Shown: piece by piece, positions 35,204-43,742 of the stretch
Layout of the letters: the number at the start of each line of letters is the position of its first letter
How positions within the stretch are numbered: position 1 is the stretch's first letter
From: Bog-473 sp963730785
GTDB lineage: Bacteria; Actinomycetota; Acidimicrobiia; Acidimicrobiales; RAAP-2
Assembly (NCBI GenBank): GCA_963730785.1
Contig: CAVSTF010000001.1
Coordinates: 310,001 to 374,000 of the forward strand
Direction of reading: 5' to 3'
Length of the DNA stretch: 64,000 nucleotides
Notes under the pieces: model-generated
Databases searched by the model: none
Told to the model about the DNA's origin: nothing
The model's input: the letters and a program-made list of their open reading frames with translations, nothing else
Made by a program: the position numbers and the translations under genes

Positions 35204-35236
35204 GGCGGCAGTCTCCCCCTAGGGGAGGCTGCCGCC
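35204..35236 (+). promoter_or_regulatory. Very strong RNA hairpin 1 after the surface-protein gene
   Basis: GGCGGCAG-TCTCCCC pairs with GGGGAG-GCTGCCGCC around a three-base CTA loop, about 15 base pairs with one wobble. It lies 82 bases after the stop. It has no T-run, so it could be a factor-assisted terminator or a 3' end stabiliser of the surface-protein mRNA. Confidence 0.65.
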
Positions 35237-35238
35237 AA

Positions 35239-35263
35239 CCGGCGGGATTTTCGCACCCGCCGG
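35239..35263 (+). promoter_or_regulatory. RNA hairpin 2 in the surface protein-sortase gap
   Basis: CCGGCGGG and CCCGCCGG form an eight-base perfect GC stem around a nine-base loop, only two bases after hairpin 1. Stacked hairpins suggest transcript termination or attenuation before the sortase gene. Confidence 0.6.
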
Positions 35264-35342
35264 TGCAGTAACTGAAGGTGGCAAAGGATCTACGGAGGAT
35301 CTGGAGGGAGAGCAGGATGCAGCGGGAACCGGTGCTGCCGGC

Positions 35343-35378
35343 TGCTCGGAACGGGAAGGCGGAATCCCGTTCCGAGCA
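35343..35378 (+). promoter_or_regulatory. RNA hairpin 3 immediately upstream of the sortase gene
   Basis: TGCTCGGAACGGGA and TCCCGTTCCGAGCA are 14-base perfect arms around an eight-base loop. The hairpin ends 27 bases before the sortase ATG. It may set sortase expression well below that of its abundant substrate. Confidence 0.65.
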
Positions 35379-35405
35379 GATGCAGCGATTTTGGAACGAG
35401 ATCTG

Positions 35406-36605
35406 ATGGCACCAATAAGAAAATGGTCAGTCACACTTCTCGGAGTGCTCCTGGTCTGGTCGGCCATCGGTTTCACCAGCTACGCGGTGGCCTGGCAAGC
35501 GCACAAGCGCCATGCCGCCGCAGTTCTCTTGCAGAGCGAGCGGTCAGCGATGGCCAAGATCGCCTCCAAGACCCACGGAGCCTCTTGCCTGGTCAGTGGC
35601 CAGCAGCAGGGTCAGCTCTCGGGAATCTTGAGCATTCCGGCCCTCAACCTGAACGCCCCGGTTGAGGAAGGCACCGATGATGCCGAACTGAATGTGGCCG
35701 TCGGGCACGACGCACAGTCGGTGTGGCCCGGCGTCAACGGAGCGGCCGTCTTCTTGGCCCACGACGTGAGCTACTTCGTGCATCTGAATCTCCTCAAGGC
35801 CGGAGATGTCATCACCTACCAGACGGCCTGTAACACCGTGAAGTTTGAGGTGACAGCCCAGCAGGTGGTTGAAGCAGGATCACCGGTGGCCAACACGAGC
35901 GACCCCAGCCTGGTGCTGGACACCTGTTACCCACCCAATGCGCTGTTCTTCACCTCGAAGCGCCTCCTGGTTCGGGCGGTCGAAGTGTCGGCCGCCACCA
36001 AGGGGAAGAGTCTGAGCACGGGATCAGCCCAGATCAACGCATCGAAGCTGGTGAACTACACGAGCACCGCCCCGCCGGCGCTGGTGGCCCAGGGGCTCAC
36101 GCTGGAGCAGAACGAGGCTCCCATGGGCACAATGCAGCTGGTCAACGCCTCAGTGGCCTTCTCGCAGTCGCCCGGACCCCTCTCCCTGGAAGCAGCCGCC
36201 CTCTCGGCCTATTTCGGCGGCCTCCATTCAGGAGCTCAGCGACAACAGACCTGGTGGGCCGCCCTGGCCCCCGGGGTGGCCATGCCGCCTGATCTCGATG
36301 GTGCGACCATCACGGGCCATGATTCGGCCCTCAATGTCGAGATCGATTCGACCAATGGGACGCCCTCTCAGGTCGTCCTGCGCACCACGGTGACCCTTTC
36401 GGGGGGTGCATCCCCCGGGACCCACACCGAGACGGTCGTTCTCCCAGTTCACGGGGGTACGGTCACAATCTGGAAGCTGGCAATTCGGCTAGGATATTTC
36501 TTCAAATCTGGAACAAAAAAAATCGCAAGGTGTCTATTCAGCGCCCGTTGTATCTACGGAGTACCGGGGGGAGACCCGGGACAACGGAGGAGGAACCAAG
36601 AGTGA
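35406..36605 (+). CDS. Sortase with a long C-terminal extension
   Basis: 399 aa. N-terminal membrane anchor (WSVTLLGVLLVWSAIGF), then a sortase domain at about 72-195: GILSIPALNLNAPVEEG, catalytic His119 in FLAHDVSYF, catalytic Cys174 in LVLDTCYPPNAL, and Arg186 in SKRLLVRA. The order and spacing fit a membrane-bound transpeptidase anchoring proteins with a sorting signal; the class (D/E-like) is uncertain. Residues 200-399 are not sortase and resemble nothing I know. The last 35 residues look non-coding (poly-A tract at 36514-36521), so the true end may be near 36490 with an indel. ATG 35406 has a GGAACGAG ribosome site. Neighbours are two secreted Thr/Ser/Ala-rich proteins. Confidence 0.8.
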   Translation: MAPIRKWSVTLLGVLLVWSAIGFTSYAVAWQAHKRHAAAVLLQSERSAMAKIASKTHGASCLVSGQQQGQLSGILSIPALNLNAPVEEGTDDAELNVAVGHDAQSVWPGVNGAAVFLAHDVSYFVHLNLLKAGDVITYQTACNTVKFEVTAQQVVEAGSPVANTSDPSLVLDTCYPPNALFFTSKRLLVRAVEVSAATKGKSLSTGSAQINASKLVNYTSTAPPALVAQGLTLEQNEAPMGTMQLVNASVAFSQSPGPLSLEAAALSAYFGGLHSGAQRQQTWWAALAPGVAMPPDLDGATITGHDSALNVEIDSTNGTPSQVVLRTTVTLSGGASPGTHTETVVLPVHGGTVTIWKLAIRLGYFFKSGTKKIARCLFSARCIYGVPGGDPGQRRRNQE

Positions 36606-37741
36606 GTTTTGATGAGATGTACGACGAGATGCTGCACGAAGAATTTCGTTCAGCGTCGGCCACTCGCGGTGCCCATGCCGCCCCCAGCAAGCTGACCGAC
36701 CCCAACCGTGCCCGCACCATCGGCATCGTGGCCACGGGCGGTATCGCCTGTGCCGTCGTCGGCGCCCTCCTCGGTGGCCTCGGAGGCGAGTTCGGCGTGA
36801 CGCCGGCTTCAGCCCAGGCCCTTAACTCCTCCTCCACGACGGCCTTGCCGCTGTCGAACATCGCACAGGCTGCATTTGATTCCGGTTCCAGCGCCAAGCC
36901 CGCTGCGGCTGCCGCTGCTGCGGTCTCGAGCCTCGGCAATGCGGTCACCACGCTCTCGACCAACCTCAGTGGCACGCTGAGCCCGACGACCACCGCCGAC
37001 CCCGTCACGACGACGGACGGCACCTCGGGGACCACCACCGACGTGTCGCCCGCTTCGACCGTCAGCGATGACACCAGTACGTCGTCGTCAGACACCACCA
37101 CCTCGCCGGGCACCAGCACCAACGCGATTGAAGCGGCCGTCGGCAATCTGACCGATGGATTGACCGGTGTGCTCACCAACCTGACGACCGCACTGAGTTC
37201 GGTGTTGCAACTGCAGAGCAACCCAACGGGCGGTCTGGGCAGCGTGATCGCCCCCTTGGATGGCGTGTTGAACGGCTTGTCGTCCACCCTGGCCAGCTTC
37301 ACCGACATCATTCCCGCCACGACCGCGGCACCGACGGTTGTCACCAACGCCCCGGTCACCACCACATCGGGTTCGACGGCGACGTCGCCCGTTCAGAGCG
37401 TGACCGCCGTGGTCAAGCCGGTGATCAGCGCAGTCACCGGTGTGCTCAACCTGGCCACACCTCCGGCGGCGACGACTTCGCCCGGCACCACCCTGCCGAG
37501 CCTGCCCACCGTGCCGCTGTCAACGGGTACGACGCCGGCCGCGGCGCCTATTCCGAGCTTGCCGATCTCATCCCCGGCAACCGCACTGCAGTCCACGGTC
37601 TCAACGGTGACCTCTGTCCTCGCCCCGGTCGTTCCGACCGTCACCGGCGTGGTCAACACCGTGACGAGCGTGGCCACCGGTACGGTCACCGCAGTCGGCT
37701 CGACGGTCGAAGGCTTGACCAGCAGCCTCGGCCTCGGCTGA
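36602..37741 (+). CDS. Membrane-anchored Thr/Ser/Ala-rich extracytoplasmic protein
   Basis: 379 aa. A very strong ribosome site (GGAGGAGG) precedes GTG 36602, which overlaps the sortase frame's TGA. An acidic cytoplasmic start (FDEMYDEMLHEEF) is followed by one membrane helix (IGIVATGGIACAVVGALLGGLGG, about 40-62) and a low-complexity ectodomain full of Thr/Ser plus recurring amphipathic units such as LTDGLTGVLTNLTTALSSVLQLQ and AVTGVLNLATPP. There is no sorting signal at the C-terminus. It resembles the upstream sortase substrate in composition and may be a partner in the same surface structure. Unknown family. Confidence 0.65.
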   Translation: MSFDEMYDEMLHEEFRSASATRGAHAAPSKLTDPNRARTIGIVATGGIACAVVGALLGGLGGEFGVTPASAQALNSSSTTALPLSNIAQAAFDSGSSAKPAAAAAAAVSSLGNAVTTLSTNLSGTLSPTTTADPVTTTDGTSGTTTDVSPASTVSDDTSTSSSDTTTSPGTSTNAIEAAVGNLTDGLTGVLTNLTTALSSVLQLQSNPTGGLGSVIAPLDGVLNGLSSTLASFTDIIPATTAAPTVVTNAPVTTTSGSTATSPVQSVTAVVKPVISAVTGVLNLATPPAATTSPGTTLPSLPTVPLSTGTTPAAAPIPSLPISSPATALQSTVSTVTSVLAPVVPTVTGVVNTVTSVATGTVTAVGSTVEGLTSSLGLG

Positions 37742-37745
37742 TCAC

Positions 37746-38111
37746 TTGGTCCGATTGACCTGCCTCCTGCGACGCAGGTCAGGTCTTACCCCAGCTCAGT
37801 TCCATGAACACTGGGAATCAGTGCACGGTCCGCTCATAGCAGCGAGCCAGAGTGGAAGTCACGTTGTTCGATACGAACAACATCCGCGGCCATTGTCTGA
37901 CTACAGCGGAGACGACGATCCTGGCTTCGACGGAGTGACCGTGCAGTGGTTCGAGGATATGGATAGTTATCGGGCCCACATGGCCGAGCCCGATTTCTCA
38001 TCCATCTGGACCGACATAGAGCGCTTTCTCGATACTGATCAGTTGCACTTCGTGCTGACGGAGGAACCTCGCCTGGTTATGGGCGACGGATCAGCATTCC
38101 CGCTCGCCTGA
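37746..38111 (+). CDS. EthD-family dimeric alpha/beta-barrel protein
   Basis: 121 aa from a TTG start four bases after the preceding stop. The EthD pattern is clear: RLTCLLRRRSGLTPAQFHEHWESVHGPLIAAS, then RYEQHPR, and VTVQWFEDMDSYRAHMAEPDF. EthD proteins are small dimeric ferredoxin-fold proteins linked to oxidative breakdown of ethers and aromatics; most have no proven activity. No catabolic genes adjoin it. Confidence 0.78.
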   Translation: MVRLTCLLRRRSGLTPAQFHEHWESVHGPLIAASQSGSHVVRYEQHPRPLSDYSGDDDPGFDGVTVQWFEDMDSYRAHMAEPDFSSIWTDIERFLDTDQLHFVLTEEPRLVMGDGSAFPLA

Positions 38112-39873
38112 TCAGGCCAGCGGCGCGATATCCACTTCCGTCACGATCACCATCTCCTCCAGTGGAGATTGGATCTCTGGTTCGGTTCCCTCCGCCGGCG
38201 CTGGTACGGCGCGTAGCGTCCGACGAACCGGAGGCATGAGCGCGGTGGCATGTTGGCGCTGCTGTTCCATGGCGCCAGCCAGATCACGCCATTCCCGCCC
38301 ACCCACTCGGGACAGCAACTTGGGCAGCTTCGCCAGAATCCGGTCGAACTCCATGCGGTGTCGTTCGGCCACGCCGCCCATCACAAAAATGGTGGTGGGC
38401 GGAAGGTGGGCCTCACCCTGGGCCAGGTCGGCCAGGCGGGCGGCCGCCACTTCGGCGTCCTGCATGAGTCCCAGCTGATCCTGAAGTCCGGCCAGCTGCT
38501 TGGTGAACCGCTTGGTGCGACCGGCATAGAGGTCGGAAGTGAACTCCAACGAGTAACGCAGCCGCTTACAACGAATGCGCAGCCGGTGATAGTCGGCCGG
38601 CACACGGCTGCGCTTGGCCTTACGAGCGGCCTTCTCCACGGCAGTGTGCCGAGCCTCGACCAGATCGGGTACGACCATCACGGCCGGAAGGTGCCCGACC
38701 GCGGCACGCCGGAGCGGCCCTTGCTGGACCATGGTGGCCAGACCGCTTATCAAACGCTCCCAGCGAAGTGAATCGAGCGCGGCGAGCATGTCGGCGCGAG
38801 CGACTTCGCGCTCGGACGCGAGGAGTTGGCCGAGGTCACCGAGCGGATCCAATCCGGCATCACCAAAGATGGCACCCCAGGCGGTGGCGGCATCCGCCAT
38901 GGCCTCCTGGGCTTCCTGTTGCACATCGAGATCACGGACATGTCCCAAGACGCGGGCGGCCCAACCCAACTCTTCCCGGTAGGTATGCGCTCGAACCGGC
39001 AGCACATCGGTGAAGAGGTCGATGGCCGCTCGCAGCCGCCGGGTGGCCACCCGCATGTCATGAAGTTCTTCGGGGTCCTCACCCAGTCGGCTGCCGGGTT
39101 CCTTCTCGCGCAAGACGGCCAACTGGCGACGGATGACGCTGTAGGCCAGTTCGCCGAAGGTGGAATCCGGTCCCGATGTGGTGGGCCCGAGTTCGGGTGG
39201 TCCCGGGATTTCGGCCCCGAGGGCCAGAATCCCGGCTTCGAATTTGGACAGGGTGGCCGGCTGTAAGCCGCATGACTCTCGTAGTTGATGGACGATCGGC
39301 GTCAGGGCATCAACCCATTCGGGCAGTACCTCGACCTCGACCCGGCGCAGCTGCATGGGACGTTGCCCTTTACCCACCATCACGGTGGTCTCGTCCAAGT
39401 GCGACCTCGGCGGCATCCACTCCGCCCACTCGAAGGGCGAAGGGCCGGCGTCGGGTGCGGACCAGTAGCACTTCACGCAGCGGTTTCTTGCCGGCGACGG
39501 CGTGCACCCGTCGGCCCACTGGACCCTCGTCGCTCAGGGCGGCGACGCCACCGGGGGGTAGTTCCTCGGTGACTTCGAGTCGCTGGCGCAATCCGCCGGA
39601 GCCGGCGGACTGGTTGTCCTTCAAGGTGATCTCGTCTTGGCGACCGCGCCGGCGCGTCCTGACCACGAAGCCGGCCCGAACCATGCGCCAGTCCTCGGTA
39701 TCGATGTAGGAATCGACCAGCCGGCGGGGCGGTTTGGCCAGCGCAGTGATCGTCAGCTGTTCATCGCCGGCCACCGAGAGCATCGGGAGAGTGGCGAGCC
39801 ATCGTTCGACCGGCCGAAGATCCAAGGCATCGAACTGCCACTCAATTTCGACGGACTCGGGTTCTCGGGCCAC
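38112..39873 (-). CDS. CYTH-CHAD domain protein (one frameshift)
   Basis: About 587 aa. N-terminal CYTH triphosphate-tunnel domain from GTG 39873: VEIEWQF (the ExExK-like start is altered), VDSYIDTEDWRMVRAGFVVRTRRRGRQDEITLKD and RTRRRPFALRVGG. The frame switches at about 39425, and the sequence continues DETTVMVGKGQRPMQLRRVEVEV and then the CHAD domain: HDMRVATRRLRAAIDLF, ADYHRLRIRCKRLRYSLEF. CYTH-CHAD proteins hydrolyse or bind inorganic triphosphate/polyphosphate; the CHAD helices bind polyphosphate through the conserved His/Arg/Lys seen here. The missing classical EXEXK glutamates (VEIEWQF) leave activity uncertain. Confidence 0.83.
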
Positions 39874-39960
39874 GTCACCAGGTTAGTGCTGTCCCTCTGA
39901 TCGACTTCAATGAGCGCGATTGTCGTTAATTCTGCATGACACACGGGTAAGGTTCGTTGC

Positions 39961-40413
39961 GTGGGGAGACGATCACTGACGATGGACTCACATACACCGA
40001 CTGAAGTCGTTCAAGCCGCCGGAGGACTCGTCATACGTCGGCGCGCCGGTCAGTTGGAGGTAGCGATCGTGCATCGTCCCACCCAGCAGGACTGGTCGTT
40101 TCCCAAGGGCAAGTTGGAAGTGGGCGAGACCTTCGAGGAAGCAGCCCAGCGCGAAGTGCTGGAAGAGACCGGCTTCACCTGTCGCCTGCTTCGTTTCATC
40201 GGTCACACTGAATACGTCGACCGCAAGAGCCGCCCCAAGGTGGTGGCCTATTGGGTCATGGCCGCCAACGCCGGTTCTTTCGCGGCCAATGATGAGGTCG
40301 ACGAGTTGCGCTGGATGGGGTTGTCGGAGGCTTCGGCGCTTCTTTCCTACGAACGGGACCGGGAACTGCTGGCCGTGGTCGGCGCAGCCGATCAAGTAGA
40401 ACCCCTGGTCTAG
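39961..40413 (+). CDS. Nudix hydrolase (MutT/diadenosine-polyphosphatase-like)
   Basis: 150 aa. A complete Nudix box: GKLEVGETFEEAAQREVLEETG at about 58-79, with all catalytic Glu residues. PTQQDWSFPKGK before it is typical of bacterial Ap4A/ADP-ribose-type or MutT1-like enzymes. Start is GTG 39961 or ATG 39982 (MDSHTP); the latter has a GGGGAG site upstream. Close to the CYTH-CHAD gene (divergent), so both phosphohydrolase-type proteins may relate to polyphosphate or nucleotide housekeeping (inference). Confidence 0.87.
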   Translation: MGRRSLTMDSHTPTEVVQAAGGLVIRRRAGQLEVAIVHRPTQQDWSFPKGKLEVGETFEEAAQREVLEETGFTCRLLRFIGHTEYVDRKSRPKVVAYWVMAANAGSFAANDEVDELRWMGLSEASALLSYERDRELLAVVGAADQVEPLV

Positions 40414-40616
40414 GGGCTATTTCAAAAATTTCTGGTTTCGGGGTTTAAGAGTGGGTCGGACCGGGAAATGCTGCAGGTGCGATCTACCGCCTGATCGCAT
40501 GTGTCGGCGAGAGTGCCCCAGCTGATAGCTCCAGAAACCCTCCGCCAAGGGACTGCGACCCAAGGGAACTTGAATCGGCTGGGGCACCGCCGGCACGCCT
40601 CTTCTGCCACACTCCT
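40414..40616. other. Intergenic region, nothing recognised
   Basis: About 200 bases between the Nudix stop and the beta-lactamase-like gene. The first 40 bases are AT-rich (TTTCAAAAATTTC). The open frames here have no family-like sequence and no good start. Probably holds the promoter of the downstream gene. Confidence 0.3.
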
Positions 40617-41765
40617 GTGGTGAGCCAGCTTCGCGTCGACGGATTCGTCGACCCCAAGTTCGAATCAGTGCGGGACGCGTTCGCCGAGAACTTCGCCAGT
40701 CGGGACGAGATTGGCGCGTCGGTCTGCATTCGGATTGATGGCACCACCGTGGTCGACCTGTGGGGTGGCTGGCGGGATGCCGCCCGCTCGACACCATGGG
40801 AAGCCGAGACATTGGTCAACGTGTTCTCGGTGGGCAAGGCCATCGCCGCCCTCTGCGTCGTGCGCCTGGTCGGTCTGGGCCGGCTCAGTTTCGACCAAAC
40901 GGTGAGCAGCGTGTGGCCCGAGTTCGCCGCAGAGGGAAAGGAAGCGGTCACCATCCGTCAGTTGCTTAGCCATCAGGCCGGACTGCCGGCGGTGCGGGAG
41001 CAGCTCCCCGTCGGTGCCATTTACGACTGGGATGGCATGTGCGCCGCGTTGGCCGCGCACCGTCCCTGGTGGGAGCCGGGCTCCGCTCACGGGTACCACG
41101 TCAACACCTTCGGCTTCTTGGTGGGCGAGGTGGTCCGTCGCGTGTTCGGCGCCACCCTGGGGGCGATGGTGGCCAGTGAGATCGCCGGACCCTTGGGAGC
41201 CGATTTCTATATCGGCGTGCCCGAACGCGAACTGGGCCGGGTGGCCGACTACATCGGCATGCTGACGCCCCCGGCGACCACCGTTGACGAGCTCACCGAG
41301 ACACAACGGATGGATCTGTTCGCCTACTTCAATCCGCCCGAGCTGTCGGGTTCGGGTGTCATCAATACCAGGCAATGGCGAATGGCCGAACTCCCGTCTA
41401 CCAATGGGCATGCCACCGCTCGTGGGATTGCTGGCATATTCGGCGCCCTGGTCGACGAAGGTCGGGCCACCGAATTGGTTGATGTCAGCGCGCTGCGGGA
41501 GGCCACCAGTGAACAGGTCTACGGCGACGACGTCATTCTGCATCGAGCGTCACGCTTCGGCATCGGCTTTCAGCTGACGCAGGTTGAGCGCCCGTTGGGG
41601 CCGAACCCGCGCAGCTACGGGCACTTTGGTGCCGGCGGTTCGCTGGGCTTCTGCGATCCCGATGCTCACTTGGCCTTTGGCTACGCCATGAACACCATGG
41701 GGCCGCGTTGGCAGAATCCGCGTAATCGGGCCTTGATCGAGGCCTGTTACGACTGCCTGCGGTGA
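40617..41765 (+). CDS. Serine beta-lactamase-fold hydrolase (EstB/class C-like)
   Basis: 382 aa from GTG. The catalytic SxxK is SVGK (VFSVGKAIAAL, about residues 70-73), the Tyr motif is GYHVNTFGFLVGE (about 160), and the C-terminal GHFGAGGSLGF replaces KTG, as in EstB-type esterases and DAP aminopeptidases. These enzymes hydrolyse esters or D-amino peptides more often than beta-lactams. No signal peptide, so it is cytoplasmic. Stands alone in its transcript. Confidence 0.87.
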   Translation: MVSQLRVDGFVDPKFESVRDAFAENFASRDEIGASVCIRIDGTTVVDLWGGWRDAARSTPWEAETLVNVFSVGKAIAALCVVRLVGLGRLSFDQTVSSVWPEFAAEGKEAVTIRQLLSHQAGLPAVREQLPVGAIYDWDGMCAALAAHRPWWEPGSAHGYHVNTFGFLVGEVVRRVFGATLGAMVASEIAGPLGADFYIGVPERELGRVADYIGMLTPPATTVDELTETQRMDLFAYFNPPELSGSGVINTRQWRMAELPSTNGHATARGIAGIFGALVDEGRATELVDVSALREATSEQVYGDDVILHRASRFGIGFQLTQVERPLGPNPRSYGHFGAGGSLGFCDPDAHLAFGYAMNTMGPRWQNPRNRALIEACYDCLR

Positions 41766-41777
41766 ACCGGAGCAGTT

Positions 41778-43403
41778 TTATTTAGGTGCGAACTCCGTCA
41801 GGGTCATCGGCTCGTAATAGCGCTGGCCACTCGGGGTCACCCAGTTGTGGCCGCCCAGGTGCGGATTGTCGAGCAGCGCCGTCGCCAGCTGGGAGCACCG
41901 CACGCCGTAGGTTTGATAGCCGGGCTGCCAGACCAACCAGATGTGATGAGTGGTGCCGGCGTCGGCCACCAATTGGTTGGCGAACATGATCACGCTGGCG
42001 GCGTGCACCGTCTTCTCGTAGTCCACCCAGTCGACGAACTCGGGTCCAGTGCCTCGGGGAAACGTGGTCTCGGTGTAGCGGGAGGGGTCGTGTATGACCC
42101 GCCAGGCGTCCGGGCCCAATTGGTCCGGGCAGTAGGCGACGATGTCGCCGGCCCGGGCTTGGGTGTTGATGACGGCGGCCACTTTCGGTGCCTGGGTCCG
42201 TTGGGTGGTGATGTTCTGGAAGGAGCCGACCATGCCGGCGACGACCGCCACCGCAATCACCGCCAGGCGCGCTCGATTCGACAGCAGGGTGGTCGTGCCC
42301 AGCGCCACCAGCAGCAGAAGCGGCAGGAAGACGACCGAGGCGTATCGACTGGCGAAGGCGCTGCTGGAAAGCAGGCCGCCGGCGATGGCGGCAAAGAGGG
42401 TGCCGACAATCACGAAGGTGAGGCCGCGGGACCGTGGTCGCGTATGCAGATCTAGCTCGATGATTCGAGATGAGCGAGCAATTCCAAAGAGGGCCAGTGC
42501 GCCCATGGCGAAGTAGATGACGGCCAGGAGTCGACCCTGGTCCGTGCCGGCCATCGATCCCGAGCCCTGGTTGTCGGTGAAACCCGTCACCGCGTTGATA
42601 ACGGCGGCGAAGTTGGCCGGTGCCGCCCAAGGAGTACCCGTGTGGGCGGATTGGTAGAGGAAGATCGGGACCCAGGGCAAGAAGAGGATGGCGCCGACGG
42701 CGACCGCGATCAGTGCCTTGAACGGGTTTTGCCACTCGGCCGGATCGCCCGCGCCTGTCGTTGACTGCTGACGGCGCGTCCACCCAACCGTGGCCAGCAG
42801 CCAGATCCCGACCATGGCCACCAGGTACAAGGACCAGTACTGCGTGTAGAGCAAGGCGGCCGTGACCACCGTGATGGCGGTCAGGTTGCCGATCTTCGGC
42901 TCGTGCATGGCCCGGTGCAGGGCAATGATCCCCAGCCCCGAGAGCAAGATGATGAGGCCGTACATCCGCGCTTCGGTGGAGTAATAGACGGCGAAGGGCG
43001 CACTGGCTAACAGGGCCAACGACGTCCAGGCCACGGCGCGGCCACCCAAACGGTTCCCGGCGAACCAGGCCACCGGCAGGGTGATGACGCCGATGACGCC
43101 GGAAAGCGAGCGGGTGGCCAAGTTCCCCTTGCCGAAGATCTCCATCCAGAAATGGAGCATGTAGTAGTAGAGCGGCGGTGCGCCGTCATGCTTCACGGAG
43201 TTGGCGATCTGGCCAAGTGGGAGTTGGGACCGGTTGACGGTCAAGGCTTCATCGAGCCATTCGGCCGAATGCGTATAGAAGCGAAGAAATATGCCGATGG
43301 CCACCACGATGGTCAGGCCAACTGCCACCACCGTGCGGGCCCGGCTGGACAGTGCCGGGACGTGGTCGTACTCCCGGGGAAGTGCCTCTGACATGGGCGA
43401 CAT
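41778..43403 (-). CDS. GT39-like polytopic glycosyltransferase
   Basis: 541 aa with about eleven membrane helices. Features of the GT-C/PMT_2 superfamily: first-loop FYTHSAEWLDEALTVNRS with the catalytic acidic pair, then VKHDGAPPLYYYMLHFWMEIFG, and ATRSLSGVIGVITLPVAWF. A C-terminal extracytoplasmic domain follows (VAYCPDQLGPDAWRVIHD ... GYQTYGVRCSQLATALLDN). The expected reaction is transfer of a sugar from a polyprenyl-phosphate donor on the outer membrane face. Start at ATG 43403 (MSPMSEAL); the longer open frame upstream is not protein-like. Confidence 0.8.
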   Translation of the reverse strand: MSPMSEALPREYDHVPALSSRARTVVAVGLTIVVAIGIFLRFYTHSAEWLDEALTVNRSQLPLGQIANSVKHDGAPPLYYYMLHFWMEIFGKGNLATRSLSGVIGVITLPVAWFAGNRLGGRAVAWTSLALLASAPFAVYYSTEARMYGLIILLSGLGIIALHRAMHEPKIGNLTAITVVTAALLYTQYWSLYLVAMVGIWLLATVGWTRRQQSTTGAGDPAEWQNPFKALIAVAVGAILFLPWVPIFLYQSAHTGTPWAAPANFAAVINAVTGFTDNQGSGSMAGTDQGRLLAVIYFAMGALALFGIARSSRIIELDLHTRPRSRGLTFVIVGTLFAAIAGGLLSSSAFASRYASVVFLPLLLLVALGTTTLLSNRARLAVIAVAVVAGMVGSFQNITTQRTQAPKVAAVINTQARAGDIVAYCPDQLGPDAWRVIHDPSRYTETTFPRGTGPEFVDWVDYEKTVHAASVIMFANQLVADAGTTHHIWLVWQPGYQTYGVRCSQLATALLDNPHLGGHNWVTPSGQRYYEPMTLTEFAPK

Positions 43404-43620
43404 GGTAGGGCACGGTGATCGAAACCCCCATTCGGGGGGACGACAACGGCGGATGGATGGCGCGACCCGTTGGTGCGGCGCCTGTCCTCGAATTCCCTGG
43501 TCAGGAGGGTGAGTGGCGGCAGGGAGGGGACCGCTCCGGGTCACGTCGCCCAGAGCAAGGTGTGAAGGCTTCACCAGTGAAAGGCCTACGGCGCCAGAGC
43601 GACGAGCACGCGACGGTGAC
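43404..43620. other. Divergent intergenic region
   Basis: About 215 bases between the GT39-like start and the next forward gene. It contains a small hairpin CCCCC-ATTC-GGGGG (about 43426-43439). Promoters for both directions are expected; no motif can be assigned with confidence. Confidence 0.3.
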
Positions 43621-43742
43621 ATGAAGATCAGATGTCGGAGGTGTGGGCAATCGATTGGTGGGTACGTCCTTGGGTTGGTGTTACCGGTGCGAAAGCCGCA
43701 TCCGACTTCCTGAAGTCGTTCAGTACCTGAGAGGGGCAGCCC
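43621..43742 (+). other. Possible small zinc-ribbon ORF (frameshifted), uncertain
   Basis: ATG 43621 opens MKIRCRRCG with a CxxC knuckle. One frame over, GTSLGWCYRCESRIRLP supplies a second CxxC about 18 residues later. Together they would make a compact zinc ribbon in front of the acyltransferase gene, if one base is in error near 43645. The region could equally be non-coding. Confidence 0.25.

Noticed and set aside
40422..40812. Reverse-strand open frames of 62 and 131 codons
   Set aside because: They overlap the beta-lactamase-like gene start, lack a ribosome site, and their residues look like random GC-rich translation.
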